DNA of 44,745 nt from positions 1-44,745 of the forward strand of contig CAOJQZ010000011.1 in NCBI GenBank assembly GCA_948441955.1, in the 5' to 3' direction. This document shows, in pieces, positions 1 to 7,459 of the stretch (position 1 is the stretch's first letter; each line of letters starts with the position of its first letter). Position numbers and translations under genes: made by a program. The notes under the pieces were generated by a model, which was not told where the DNA came from, did not search any database, and was given only the letters and a program-made list of their open reading frames with translations. The DNA is from an uncultured Lachnospiraceae bacterium (GTDB taxonomy: Bacteria > Bacillota > Clostridia > Lachnospirales > Lachnospiraceae).

Positions 1-34
1 TTATAGTTATCTAAAGGAATGAGAGTAAAGTGCG

Positions 35-53
35 GCATCGGTATAACCGATGC
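35..53. other. Perfect hairpin, 8-bp stem
   Basis: The arms GCATCGGT (35-42) and ACCGATGC (46-53) pair perfectly around a 3-base loop. A weaker outer arm, AGTAA (24-28) with TTACT (55-59), could extend it. No T-tract follows on either strand, so it is not a classical terminator. Together with the next hairpin it could be part of a structured RNA or leader belonging to a gene left of the window. Strand and identity are unknown. Confidence 0.5.
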
Positions 54-71
54 GTTACTTTTATGAGGGGG

Positions 72-99
72 AGATAGTTGATGTCCTGTTCAACTATCT
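72..99. other. Perfect hairpin, 9-bp stem
   Basis: The arms AGATAGTTG (72-80) and CAACTATCT (91-99) pair perfectly around a 10-base loop rich in T, C and G. It lies 18 bases after the first hairpin. The rest of 100-207 is AT-rich, with short palindromes (for example GTTTAA/TTAAAC near 135-150) but no open reading frame that I can support. I could not assign an RNA family. Confidence 0.5.
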
Positions 100-207
100 G
101 ACTTAAAGTATAAAGGAAAATTATGTCCAAAGTGTGTTTAAACTCTTAAACAAATCGAAAATTTCTTAAGAAAACTTTAAAACAAGCTATGGCATGCAGA
201 GAACCTG

Positions 208-846
208 CTATTTAATTCCCTGCTTTCTGCAGATATCATTCAGACAGCAGCGTTCACAATAAGGCTTGGTCCGTGCTGTACAAACATCCCTGCCATGATA
301 AACAAGCCGGTGGCAGAAATCACTTCCCTCCTCGGGAGGAATTATTTTCCATAGCTCCATTTCCACTTTTTTAGGCTCCTTTATATCCTTCACAAGACCA
401 ATACGGTTACAGAGCCGTATGCAGTGAGTATCCGTCACAATTGCCGGTTTGCCAAACACATCCCCCATAATCAGATTGGCGCTTTTTCTTCCCACGCCCG
501 GGAGCTTAAGAAGCGCGTTAAAATCATCCGGTACATGGCCATTATATTCATCCCGCAGAATTTTCATGCAGGCGCTGATATCCCGAGCTTTACTTTTTCC
601 AAGACCGCAAGGCTTTACGATTACCTCAATATCTGCAGTTTCCGCTTCTGCCAGAGCGTTCACATCCGGATATTTTTCATAAAGGTGCTCTACAACTACA
701 TTCACTCTTGCATCGGTACATTGTGCGGCAAGACGGACGCTCACCAGAAGCTTCCAGGCCTGGTCATAGTCAAGAGTACAGCCAGCGTCCGGATATTCCT
801 TTTTAAGCCGTTTAATTACTTCTAACGCTAATTCTTTTTTTCTCAT
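208..846 (-). CDS. nth: Endonuclease III
   Basis: Bifunctional DNA N-glycosylase/AP lyase that removes oxidised pyrimidines in base excision repair. The 212-residue length matches the family. Seen in the protein: helix-hairpin-helix LPGVGRKSA at 115-123, containing the catalytic lysine (K121), the catalytic aspartate in VTDTH (D139), and a C-terminal iron-sulfur loop with cysteines 189, 197, 200 and 206. The first spacing is seven residues (C-X7-C-X2-C-X5-C) rather than the six of E. coli Nth. The gene stands alone on the minus strand. A 32-bp palindrome lies 23 bases upstream of its start. Identification is secure. Confidence 0.95.
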   Translation of the reverse strand: MRKKELALEVIKRLKKEYPDAGCTLDYDQAWKLLVSVRLAAQCTDARVNVVVEHLYEKYPDVNALAEAETADIEVIVKPCGLGKSKARDISACMKILRDEYNGHVPDDFNALLKLPGVGRKSANLIMGDVFGKPAIVTDTHCIRLCNRIGLVKDIKEPKKVEMELWKIIPPEEGSDFCHRLVYHGRDVCTARTKPYCERCCLNDICRKQGIK

Positions 847-869
847 ATCGTCTCCTTTGTTAGTAGGGG

Positions 870-901
870 GGGACGTAGTAAAACTAGTTTTACTACGTCC
901 C
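870..901. repeat. Perfect 32-bp palindrome, REP-like
   Basis: GGGACGTAGTAAAACT (870-885) is followed directly by its exact reverse complement (886-901). The GGGACG...CGTCCC ends and perfect symmetry resemble dispersed REP-type palindromes of clostridial genomes, which are often mobilised by a RAYT/Y1-type transposase. Only one copy is seen in this window. It lies between the divergent nth and PHP genes. There is no T-run on either side, so it is not a typical terminator, although it could form a very stable RNA hairpin. Confidence 0.6.
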
Positions 902-1041
902 AGATTGAAAATACCCTGTCCCTATTTTAACATTTTTTTTACAAGAAATATAGTTTTATTTTACTCTGTACCAATTCCACGATATATATTATAATAATGG
1001 GGTGCAAAATTCTTTTGAAGCAAAGGCAGGTGAAGCTTATT

Positions 1042-1698
1042 ATGTATAAAATTGAATTACATTTTCATACAGCCCAGTCCAGTCATTGTGGAAGGGTGCC
1101 TGCAGAGGATGGAGTGCGGCAGTATAAGGAAGCCGGATATTCAGGGCTTGTTGTCACGGATCATTTTAGTGAGAGGGAACGGGGCGGCGCCGGGGAGCAG
1201 AAGTGGGATAAAGTGTGCGAATGTTTCCTTCATGGGTACCGTCATGCAAAGCAGGCGGCGGAAGGGACAGATTTTCAGGTACTTTTAGGTATGGAGATTC
1301 GTTTCCCGCATAATGAAAATGATTTTCTTGTTTATGGTTTTACGGAGGAATTTATAAAAGAGCATCCGTGGATTTATATGAAAGAACTGCCGGATTTCAG
1401 AAAGATTGCAGAAAAAGAAGGACTTTATATTGTACAGGCACATCCCTTTCGGCCGAAGTGTGTTCTTGCAGATATAGCATATCTTGACGGCATAGAGGTA
1501 TACAATGGTAATCCGAGGCATGATTCTCATAATGCCCTGGCCCTTCAGGCGGCCCGGGAGCATGACCTTGGAATGACAGTGGGGTCAGATTTTCACCAGC
1601 CGGGGGATTTGTGTGAGAGGTGTGCAAAATTTGTACATATCCCGCGCACAGAACAAAAATTGGCAGAAATGCTTCGAAGAGGAGAGTTCAAAATATGA
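1042..1698 (+). CDS. PHP-domain metal-dependent phosphoesterase
   Basis: A 218-residue stand-alone PHP-fold hydrolase, a family that includes histidinol phosphatases and nucleotide or 5'-phosphate exonucleases. All metal-binding motifs are present: H7-F-H9, D40-H41 in VTDH, E85 in GMEIR, H134 in QAHPF and D183-F-H185 near the end. I chose ATG 1042 because the H-x-H motif starts within ten residues, as is usual, and AGGTG lies upstream; an in-frame ATG at 997 would add 15 unconvincing residues. Its stop overlaps the start of the next gene (ATGA), so they are probably translated together. The substrate cannot be told from sequence. Confidence 0.85.
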   Translation: MYKIELHFHTAQSSHCGRVPAEDGVRQYKEAGYSGLVVTDHFSERERGGAGEQKWDKVCECFLHGYRHAKQAAEGTDFQVLLGMEIRFPHNENDFLVYGFTEEFIKEHPWIYMKELPDFRKIAEKEGLYIVQAHPFRPKCVLADIAYLDGIEVYNGNPRHDSHNALALQAAREHDLGMTVGSDFHQPGDLCERCAKFVHIPRTEQKLAEMLRRGEFKI

Positions 1699-2261
1699 AG
1701 AAATACATTAAAACGGGGAAAGTATTTATTTTTAAAGCAGTAGGCCTGTTCCTTATGGGACTTATGCTTACTTCCTGTGCAGACAGGGAGAATGAAAAGG
1801 AGGAAAGCGGACGCCAAACTTCAAAAAATGTGTTCGGTTCATTTACTTCTGAAACTCTTGAAGGAACAGAGATTACACAGGACATATTTGCCGAGGCTGA
1901 TCTTACGATGGTAAATATTTGGGGAACCTTCTGCGGCCCCTGTATCAGAGAGATGCCGGAGCTTGGGGAGATAAGCCGGGAGTACGGCGAAAAGGGTGTC
2001 CAAATTGTGGGGATGCTTTGTGATGTGTATGAATCAGGTGATGAGACTGCACTTAAGATTGTGGAGGAAACCCAGGCGGACTATATACATATTGTAGCGT
2101 CGTCTGATTTGCAGAACGGGATTTTAAGACAGGTGCAGGCTGTTCCGACAACGATATTTGTAGACAGTGAAGGGAATCAGATTGGAGAGATCTATACCGG
2201 CTCACGGGATAAGAAGGGCTGGACGGAGATCATTGAAGAGACTTTGGGAGAGGTTAAATAG
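1695..2261 (+). CDS. TlpA-like thioredoxin-fold lipoprotein
   Basis: A predicted membrane-anchored, extracytoplasmic thiol-disulfide oxidoreductase of 188 residues. The N-terminus has a basic start, a hydrophobic stretch (about 10-25) and a lipobox LTSC with lipidation cysteine C28. The redox motif is CGPC at 80-83 in a WGTFCGPC context typical of TlpA/ResA/AlkyhydroperoxideC-like redoxins, followed by a cis-proline region (VPTTIFVDSEG). ATG 1695 is preferred over an upstream in-frame start because it follows AGGAGAG and gives a proper signal peptide. It overlaps the PHP gene by four bases, and the next gene starts right after its stop. Confidence 0.88.
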   Translation: MKKYIKTGKVFIFKAVGLFLMGLMLTSCADRENEKEESGRQTSKNVFGSFTSETLEGTEITQDIFAEADLTMVNIWGTFCGPCIREMPELGEISREYGEKGVQIVGMLCDVYESGDETALKIVEETQADYIHIVASSDLQNGILRQVQAVPTTIFVDSEGNQIGEIYTGSRDKKGWTEIIEETLGEVK

Positions 2262-2408
2262 ATGAATGAAAGAAGGATAAATTGGATTCGGAGGGGATTA
2301 TTTATTACAGCAACGCTATTTGTGTGCTGCGGGATTCGAAGAGGAGAGCCGTTGGTTGTATTTACAAAAGCAGTGAATATATGTCTGGAGTGTATTGGAA
2401 TTGGCTGA
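2262..2408 (+). CDS. 48-residue CD1871A-type CXXC membrane protein
   Basis: A small gene starting on the base after the TlpA-like stop. The product has a basic N-terminus, one hydrophobic segment (about 13-23) and ends in CLECIGIG, with C41 and C44 forming a CXXC pair. This tail is the hallmark of the CD1871A family of CXXC mini-proteins, which is typically found between a TlpA-like thioredoxin and a polytopic 4Fe-4S protein, as here. The 4Fe-4S gene starts inside its last codons, so translation is probably coupled. Function is unknown; a role in passing electrons or disulfides across the membrane is inference. Confidence 0.8.
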   Translation: MNERRINWIRRGLFITATLFVCCGIRRGEPLVVFTKAVNICLECIGIG

Positions 2409-3252
2409 TCGAATAAAAGAAAAATTGCGTTTATGGGTGCAGATTGTCTTCACGGCTCTTACAAATGGTTATTTATATGGATTTGTATCCGGACGTATTT
2501 ATACGGGACCGCTTAAGACAGTTTGCCTGCCGGGGCTTAACTGTTATTCCTGTCCCGGAGCTTTGGGCTCCTGTCCAATCGGAGCTTTGCAGGCGGTGCT
2601 GGGAAGCAGAGATTATAAATTTTCCTTTTATATTGCAGGTTTTTTATTATTTTTCGGTTCCCTGTTTGGCAGATTTATCTGTGGCTGGCTCTGCCCTTTT
2701 GGGCTGGTGCAGGATCTTTTATATAAGCTTCCGTTCATCAGGAAGAGAAAAAACCTTCCGGGACACAAATTCCTTGTCCGGTTAAAGTATATCATACTGG
2801 GGGTGTTTGTTATGATACTACCCCTTGTTGTTACGGATATTATCGGTCAGGGCAGTCCCTGGTTCTGTAAGTACATCTGTCCGGCCGGGACATTGGAGGC
2901 AGGAATACCGCTTACGCTTCTTAATGGGCCTTTGCGGACAGCAGTGGGACATTTGTTTTCCTGGAAAGTACTTGTTTTAATACTTATAGTAATATTATCC
3001 TTGTGGGTCTGCCGTCCGTTCTGTAAATATATCTGTCCCCTTGGTGCCGCCTACAGTCTGTTTCATCCGGTTTCTCTGTACCGCTATCATCTGAGGAAGG
3101 GATTGTGTATAGGATGTGGAAAATGTAAAGAGGCGTGTAAGATGGACATAAAGGTTTGGGAAAATCCTAACAGTCCGGAATGTATCCGCTGCGGGGAATG
3201 TCTGCGCGTATGTCCGACGAAAGCGCTGATACGCCGAAGAAAGGGACACTGA
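2395..3252 (+). CDS. Polytopic membrane 4Fe-4S protein (NapH/YccM-like)
   Basis: A 285-residue integral membrane iron-sulfur protein, expected to move electrons across or along the membrane. It has several hydrophobic segments (about 78-92, 131-150 and 190-206), repeated C-x-x-x-C-P motifs (GWLCPFG at 98, KYICPAG at 159, KYICPLG at 211) and two C-terminal ferredoxin-type clusters: C238/C241/C244/C248 and C263/C266/C269/C273. The likely start is TTG 2395, six bases after TGGAG, overlapping the CXXC mini-protein by 14 bases; TTG 2401 is an alternative. With the TlpA-like lipoprotein it suggests delivery of reducing power to extracytoplasmic thiols. Confidence 0.85.
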   Translation: MELADRIKEKLRLWVQIVFTALTNGYLYGFVSGRIYTGPLKTVCLPGLNCYSCPGALGSCPIGALQAVLGSRDYKFSFYIAGFLLFFGSLFGRFICGWLCPFGLVQDLLYKLPFIRKRKNLPGHKFLVRLKYIILGVFVMILPLVVTDIIGQGSPWFCKYICPAGTLEAGIPLTLLNGPLRTAVGHLFSWKVLVLILIVILSLWVCRPFCKYICPLGAAYSLFHPVSLYRYHLRKGLCIGCGKCKEACKMDIKVWENPNSPECIRCGECLRVCPTKALIRRRKGH

Positions 3253-3281
3253 TTGACTTCATCTTATATCTGTGGTAAACT
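3253..3281 (+). promoter_or_regulatory. Sigma-A-type promoter for the IIC-like gene
   Basis: TTGACT (3253-3258), a 17-base spacer and TAAACT (3276-3281). It begins at the stop codon of the 4Fe-4S gene and probably starts a new transcript carrying the IIC-like gene and the adenosyltransferase. Confidence 0.65.
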
Positions 3282-3291
3282 CTTTAAGGTG

Positions 3292-3309
3292 CAAGTGACA
3301 AGACACTTG
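3292..3309. promoter_or_regulatory. Inverted repeat in the 5' leader
   Basis: CAAGTG (3292-3297) and CACTTG (3304-3309) flank six bases, just downstream of the expected transcription start. It could be an operator or a small leader hairpin. No regulator gene lies next to it. Confidence 0.35.
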
Positions 3310-3345
3310 TATACATTATTGTAAACACAGAAGGGATGAAGGAGT

Positions 3346-4410
3346 ATGGAAAAATTTAAGAAGGCTTTGGACCGTATTTTTATTGACGGATTAAGCGCAA
3401 TGGCACAAGGATTATTTGCAACGTTAATTATCGGAACGATTATTCAGCAAATCGGTACACTAGCAGGCGGTCCTGCAGGCGATATGATTTATGTAATTGG
3501 TAAAATTGCAGCATCGCTCACAAGTGCAGGGATCGGTGCGGCAGTTGCCTATAGATTTAAGGAAAGTCCGCTTGTGGTTGTATCGGCTGCAACAGCAGGT
3601 ATGGTGGGAGGGTTTGCAGGTAAGCTTCTTGCGGGAGCCGTACTTGCAGACGGAGCGATTGTCTATGGGGGGCCGGGAGAACCGCTGGGCGCATTTATTG
3701 CCGCTTATGTAGCTGTTTTTTTCGGACATCTGGTGTCCGGGAGAACGAAGATAGATATTCTTGTAACGCCCCTCGTATCGATTGGAACAGGTTCCGCAGT
3801 AGGTCTCATTCTGGGGCCTCCTATATCTGGATTCATGACATGGCTGGGTTCTATCATCAACTGGGGAACAGAGCAGCAGCCGTTTCTTATGGGGATTGTA
3901 GTATCTGTGCTTATGGGCATGATATTGACACTTCCAATCAGTTCAGCAGCTTTGGGAATTATTTTAAATCTTTCCGGTCTCGCAGCCGGCGCGGCAACAA
4001 TAGGCTGCTGCTGTAATATGGTAGGGTTTGCCGTTGCAAGCTACAGAGAGAACAAAGTGGGGGGACTTCTGGCACAGGGAATCGGCACGTCTATGCTGCA
4101 GGTTCCGAATATAGTAAGAAAGCCGGTAATCTGGCTTCCGGCGATTATATCAAGCGCGGTGCTGGGACCGATAGGGACGCTTGTTTTACATATGACAAGC
4201 AATGCAACTGGCTCTGGCATGGGAACAGCCGGACTGGTAGGACAGATTATGACATGGCAGACAATGATACAGACGGAGGCTCCGGTTATTGTTTTTATTA
4301 AGATTCTGGCAATTCAGATCATACTGCCTGGGGCCGTTACATTGGGTGTTTCAGAATTCATGAGGAAAAAAGGCCTTATTAAATTTGGCGACATGAAGCT
4401 GGAGCTATAG
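3346..4410 (+). CDS. PTS-IIC-like (EIIC_2 type) membrane protein
   Basis: A 354-residue polytopic membrane protein rich in Gly, Ala and Ile with about eight to ten hydrophobic segments. Overall character and motifs such as SAATAGMVGGFAGK and the GIGTSMLQVPNI stretch match the EIIC_2-type family annotated as PTS sugar transporter subunit IIC. No IIA, IIB, HPr or enzyme I gene is nearby, so phosphotransfer-coupled transport is not supported here, and the substrate is unknown. GGAG sits only one base before ATG 3346; AAGGG ten bases upstream may serve as the ribosome site. It is followed after 20 bases by the adenosyltransferase. Confidence 0.7.
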   Translation: MEKFKKALDRIFIDGLSAMAQGLFATLIIGTIIQQIGTLAGGPAGDMIYVIGKIAASLTSAGIGAAVAYRFKESPLVVVSAATAGMVGGFAGKLLAGAVLADGAIVYGGPGEPLGAFIAAYVAVFFGHLVSGRTKIDILVTPLVSIGTGSAVGLILGPPISGFMTWLGSIINWGTEQQPFLMGIVVSVLMGMILTLPISSAALGIILNLSGLAAGAATIGCCCNMVGFAVASYRENKVGGLLAQGIGTSMLQVPNIVRKPVIWLPAIISSAVLGPIGTLVLHMTSNATGSGMGTAGLVGQIMTWQTMIQTEAPVIVFIKILAIQIILPGAVTLGVSEFMRKKGLIKFGDMKLEL

Positions 4411-4430
4411 AAAAGAACAGGAGGAAATGA

Positions 4431-4955
4431 ATGACAGGCACAGGAAGGATACACATATATTACGGAGATGGAAAAGGAAAAACGACTGCGGCTATGGGAC
4501 AGATTATGCGGGCGGCAGGGTGTGGATTTAAGGTGCTTGTCTTTCAGTTTCTAAAAGACAATACATCCAGCGAGAGGGCAGTACTGGAGGCGCTTCCTGC
4601 AGTAACATGCCTTCCGGGAAGAGACGACGTAAAGTTCTACAGTCAGATGAATAGTGATGAGCGTACGGAAGCAGCACACTACAATAATAAGGCGTTGGAC
4701 GAGATTGTAAAATTTTGTTCTCCCTTTGATATGCTTCTTCTGGACGAAGCATTGTGTGCTGTAAAGCTGGGTTTACTGAATGAGGACAAGCTGGTAAGCT
4801 TTCTTGAGCATAAGCCAAAGGAGCTGGAAATCATACTGACAGGACATGAAGCTTCCGAGCGTATATTAAAGCTGGGGGATTATGTAACAAAAATGTGTAA
4901 GGTCAGACACCCTTATGAAAAGGGCGTGCAGGCCCGGAAAGGGATTGAGTATTAA
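4431..4955 (+). CDS. Cob(I)alamin adenosyltransferase, CobA/CobO/BtuR family
   Basis: Transfers the adenosyl group of ATP to reduced corrinoids, making adenosylcobalamin or its precursors. The 174-residue length fits the family. It has an unusual P-loop, GDGKGKTT at 12-19, a LLLDEALCAV segment typical of the fold (about 101-110), a TGHEA motif and a family-typical tail that includes HPYEKGVQARKGIEY. The start follows GGAGG. There are no other cobalamin genes in the window, so it probably serves salvage of imported corrinoid. It is likely co-transcribed with the IIC-like gene. Confidence 0.85.
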   Translation: MTGTGRIHIYYGDGKGKTTAAMGQIMRAAGCGFKVLVFQFLKDNTSSERAVLEALPAVTCLPGRDDVKFYSQMNSDERTEAAHYNNKALDEIVKFCSPFDMLLLDEALCAVKLGLLNEDKLVSFLEHKPKELEIILTGHEASERILKLGDYVTKMCKVRHPYEKGVQARKGIEY

Positions 4956-4988
4956 AACGATAAAGAATCTTAAAATAATATGAAATCC

Positions 4989-5017
4989 GTCACAGAACCG
5001 TTAAAATATGCTATACT
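4989..5017 (+). promoter_or_regulatory. Promoter for relQ
   Basis: An extended -10, TGCTATACT (5009-5017), lies 17 bases after GTCACA (4989-4994), a four-of-six match to the -35 consensus. It is about 50 bases upstream of the relQ start. Confidence 0.55.
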
Positions 5018-5065
5018 GGAAACATGTGAAGGCACACTCTTCGGACATAAAAGGAGAAATGACAT

Positions 5066-5713
5066 ATGCAGAATGCGATAAAAAGCTACGAGGATGTGGA
5101 CAGCTGGAAAACTGTAATGTTTCTATATACGTCAGCATTAAAGGAAGTAGGGACAAAGCTTGAGATATTGAATGATGAATTTCAGCACGTACACCAGTAC
5201 AATCCAATAGAGCATATTAAGACAAGAGTAAAATCAGCGGAAAGCATCGTGAAGAAATTAAAGAAATATGGATACGAAACCTCCATTGAGAATATGGTAA
5301 AATATGTGAACGATATTGCAGGTGTGAGGGTGATTTGTTCATTTACGTCAGATATTTACCGTCTTGCAGAAATGATTGGAAACCAGAGCGATCTGAAAGT
5401 ACTGGCGATCAAAGACTATATTAAAAACCCGAAGAAAAGCGGATATAAGAGCTATCATATGCTGGTATCTGTTCCTATATTCCTGTCGGACAGTGTGGTA
5501 GATACAAAGGTTGAGATACAGATACGTACGATTGCGATGGATTTTTGGGCAAGTCTTGAGCATAAGATCTACTATAAATTCGAGGGAAACGCTCCGGAGT
5601 ATATCAGCCGGGATCTGCGTGAATGTGCAGAGATCGTGTCCTCCCTGGATGAGAAAATGCTGACCCTTAATGAAGCCATTCAGGCTTGTCTTAATGAAGC
5701 ATGCGGTATGTAG
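5066..5713 (+). CDS. relQ: Small alarmone synthetase, RelQ-type GTP pyrophosphokinase
   Basis: A single-domain (p)ppGpp synthetase of 215 residues, the usual length for RelQ/YjbM enzymes. It lacks the hydrolase, TGS and ACT domains of long Rel proteins. Visible family motifs are the R-x-K-x-x-x-S region (IKTRVKSAESIVKK), DIAGVRV, the KNPKKSGYKSYH substrate-binding segment and VEIQIRT, followed by the helical end that supports tetramer formation. Activity is expected in the cytoplasm during stress, independent of ribosome stalling. AAGGAG lies nine bases before the ATG. The last 13 bases overlap the next gene. Confidence 0.9.
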   Translation: MQNAIKSYEDVDSWKTVMFLYTSALKEVGTKLEILNDEFQHVHQYNPIEHIKTRVKSAESIVKKLKKYGYETSIENMVKYVNDIAGVRVICSFTSDIYRLAEMIGNQSDLKVLAIKDYIKNPKKSGYKSYHMLVSVPIFLSDSVVDTKVEIQIRTIAMDFWASLEHKIYYKFEGNAPEYISRDLRECAEIVSSLDEKMLTLNEAIQACLNEACGM

Positions 5714-7443
5714 ATATTAGCCGGGGATATTTTATTTCCCGGCCGAATCGGTTTATTGCCCATATTGAGGTCAATGGTTTAAAGGAAACAGTCCATGTAA
5801 AAAATACAGGGCGGTGCGCGGAGCTTTTAGTGCCGGGCGCCGTTGTTTATGTACAGAAAAGCCCAAATCCTGCTCGTAAAACCCGCTGGGATCTGATAGG
5901 AGTGGAAAAGGATATGCGCATGATAAATATGGATTCTCAGGCGCCTAACAGAATTGTGAAGGAGTGGCTTGAGAAGGAAAATCTTTTTTCAGGTATTACG
6001 CTGATACGTCCGGAGTATACATACGGTAATTCCCGTATTGATTTCTATGTAGAAGCCGATGGAAGAAGGATTCTGATTGAAGTCAAGGGAGTGACGCTGG
6101 AGGAAAATGGTGTGGTAAGATTTCCGGACGCACCAAGCGAGAGGGCGGTAAAACATGTAAAGGAACTTATACATGCTGTAAAAGAAGGCTTTGAGGCATA
6201 TGTTTTTTTCGTGATCCAGATGAAGGGAGTCTGTTATTTTACACCAAATACGGATACCCACCCGCAGTTTGCACAGGCACTTCAGGAGGCAGAAAGCCAG
6301 GGGGTAAAAATAGTGGCATATGACTGTAATGTGACGGAGGATAGTATATCTATTGCAGACAGAGTGCCGGTGGTTCTTGATAATCCGGTGCTTTTTAAAA
6401 TTTCAGGAAACAGCTTTCCGGACGATATTATACAATGGTACCGGGAAAACAAGAGAACGCTTCCCTGGAGAGAGACAAAGGATGCTTATCGGATCTGGGT
6501 ATCAGAAATTATGCTGCAGCAGACAAGAGTTGAAGCGGTAAAATCCTATTATGAAAGATTTCTTCGTGAGCTTCCGACAGTAAAGCTGCTGGCGGAAGCA
6601 GGGGAGGATAAGCTTCTTAAGCTGTGGGAAGGCCTTGGATACTATAATCGGGTAAGAAATATGCAGAAGGCTGCAAGGCAGATAATGGTGGACTATCATG
6701 GTGAATTTCCGAATACCTATGAAGAGATACGTTCACTTGCCGGAGTTGGAAATTATACGGCAGGCGCAGTGAGCTCTTTTGCTTATGGCATTCCCAGACC
6801 TGCAGTGGATGGGAATGTGCTTCGGGTCATTACCCGTATTATAGGAGACGACGGCGATATTATGAAGCAAAGCACCAGGAGACGGATAGAGGAGGAGATT
6901 CAGAAGGTAATTCCAGAAGGGGCGGCAGGTGATTTTAATCAGGGCCTTATTGAGCTTGGCGCACTTGTGTGCGTGCCTAATGGAGAACCAGGATGTGAGA
7001 AATGTCCGGCGGCCCGGTACTGCGAAGCAAAAAGGCAGGGACGCACGGGAGAATTTCCGGTAAAGAAAAAAGCGAAAGAGCGCAGGATTGAGAAAAAGAC
7101 AATATTTGTGTTTCGGGATACGGACAAGATTGCTATCTGTAAACGGCCGGAAAAGGGCCTTCTTGCGGGATTGTATGAGCTTCCCTCTTTTCAGGGACAT
7201 TTAAGTCCTGACCAGGTGACACAGTATTGTAAAAAAATCGGATTAATGCCCATACGCATTCAGAAGCTTCCAGATGCAAAACATATATTCAGTCATGTAG
7301 AGTGGCATATGACAGGATACCAAATACAGGTAGATGAACTGGAGAAGACGAATCAGAAAGGATTTCTTTTTGTACATACCGAGGAAATACGGAAAAAATA
7401 TCCGATTCCCTCGGCATTTGAGAAATATATGCCTGAGGAGTAA
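5701..7443 (+). CDS. SfsA-MutY fusion: SfsA domain plus A/G-specific adenine glycosylase
   Basis: One uninterrupted 580-residue reading frame joining two normally separate proteins. Residues 1 to about 228 are a complete SfsA-type (sugar fermentation stimulation, nuclease-fold) protein with NTGRCAELL at 36-44, RIDFYV and EVKGVTL at 127-133. Residues about 238-580 are a complete MutY: LPWRE at 254, SEIMLQQTRV with catalytic E269, the LAGVGNYTA helix-hairpin-helix, catalytic D370 in AVDGNV, iron-sulfur cysteines 424, 432, 435 and 441, and a C-terminal Nudix-like recognition domain with the FSH triad at 530-532. MutY removes adenine opposite 8-oxoguanine. There is no clear ribosome site at ATG 5701; it overlaps relQ by 13 bases and probably relies on coupling. 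Confidence 0.88.
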   Translation: MRYVDISRGYFISRPNRFIAHIEVNGLKETVHVKNTGRCAELLVPGAVVYVQKSPNPARKTRWDLIGVEKDMRMINMDSQAPNRIVKEWLEKENLFSGITLIRPEYTYGNSRIDFYVEADGRRILIEVKGVTLEENGVVRFPDAPSERAVKHVKELIHAVKEGFEAYVFFVIQMKGVCYFTPNTDTHPQFAQALQEAESQGVKIVAYDCNVTEDSISIADRVPVVLDNPVLFKISGNSFPDDIIQWYRENKRTLPWRETKDAYRIWVSEIMLQQTRVEAVKSYYERFLRELPTVKLLAEAGEDKLLKLWEGLGYYNRVRNMQKAARQIMVDYHGEFPNTYEEIRSLAGVGNYTAGAVSSFAYGIPRPAVDGNVLRVITRIIGDDGDIMKQSTRRRIEEEIQKVIPEGAAGDFNQGLIELGALVCVPNGEPGCEKCPAARYCEAKRQGRTGEFPVKKKAKERRIEKKTIFVFRDTDKIAICKRPEKGLLAGLYELPSFQGHLSPDQVTQYCKKIGLMPIRIQKLPDAKHIFSHVEWHMTGYQIQVDELEKTNQKGFLFVHTEEIRKKYPIPSAFEKYMPEE

Positions 7444-7459
7444 AGGCATAATATGGTTT

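Noticed and set aside
424..825. Plus-strand reading frames opposite nth
   Set aside because: They lie wholly within the clear endonuclease III gene on the other strand and lack ribosome sites or family features.
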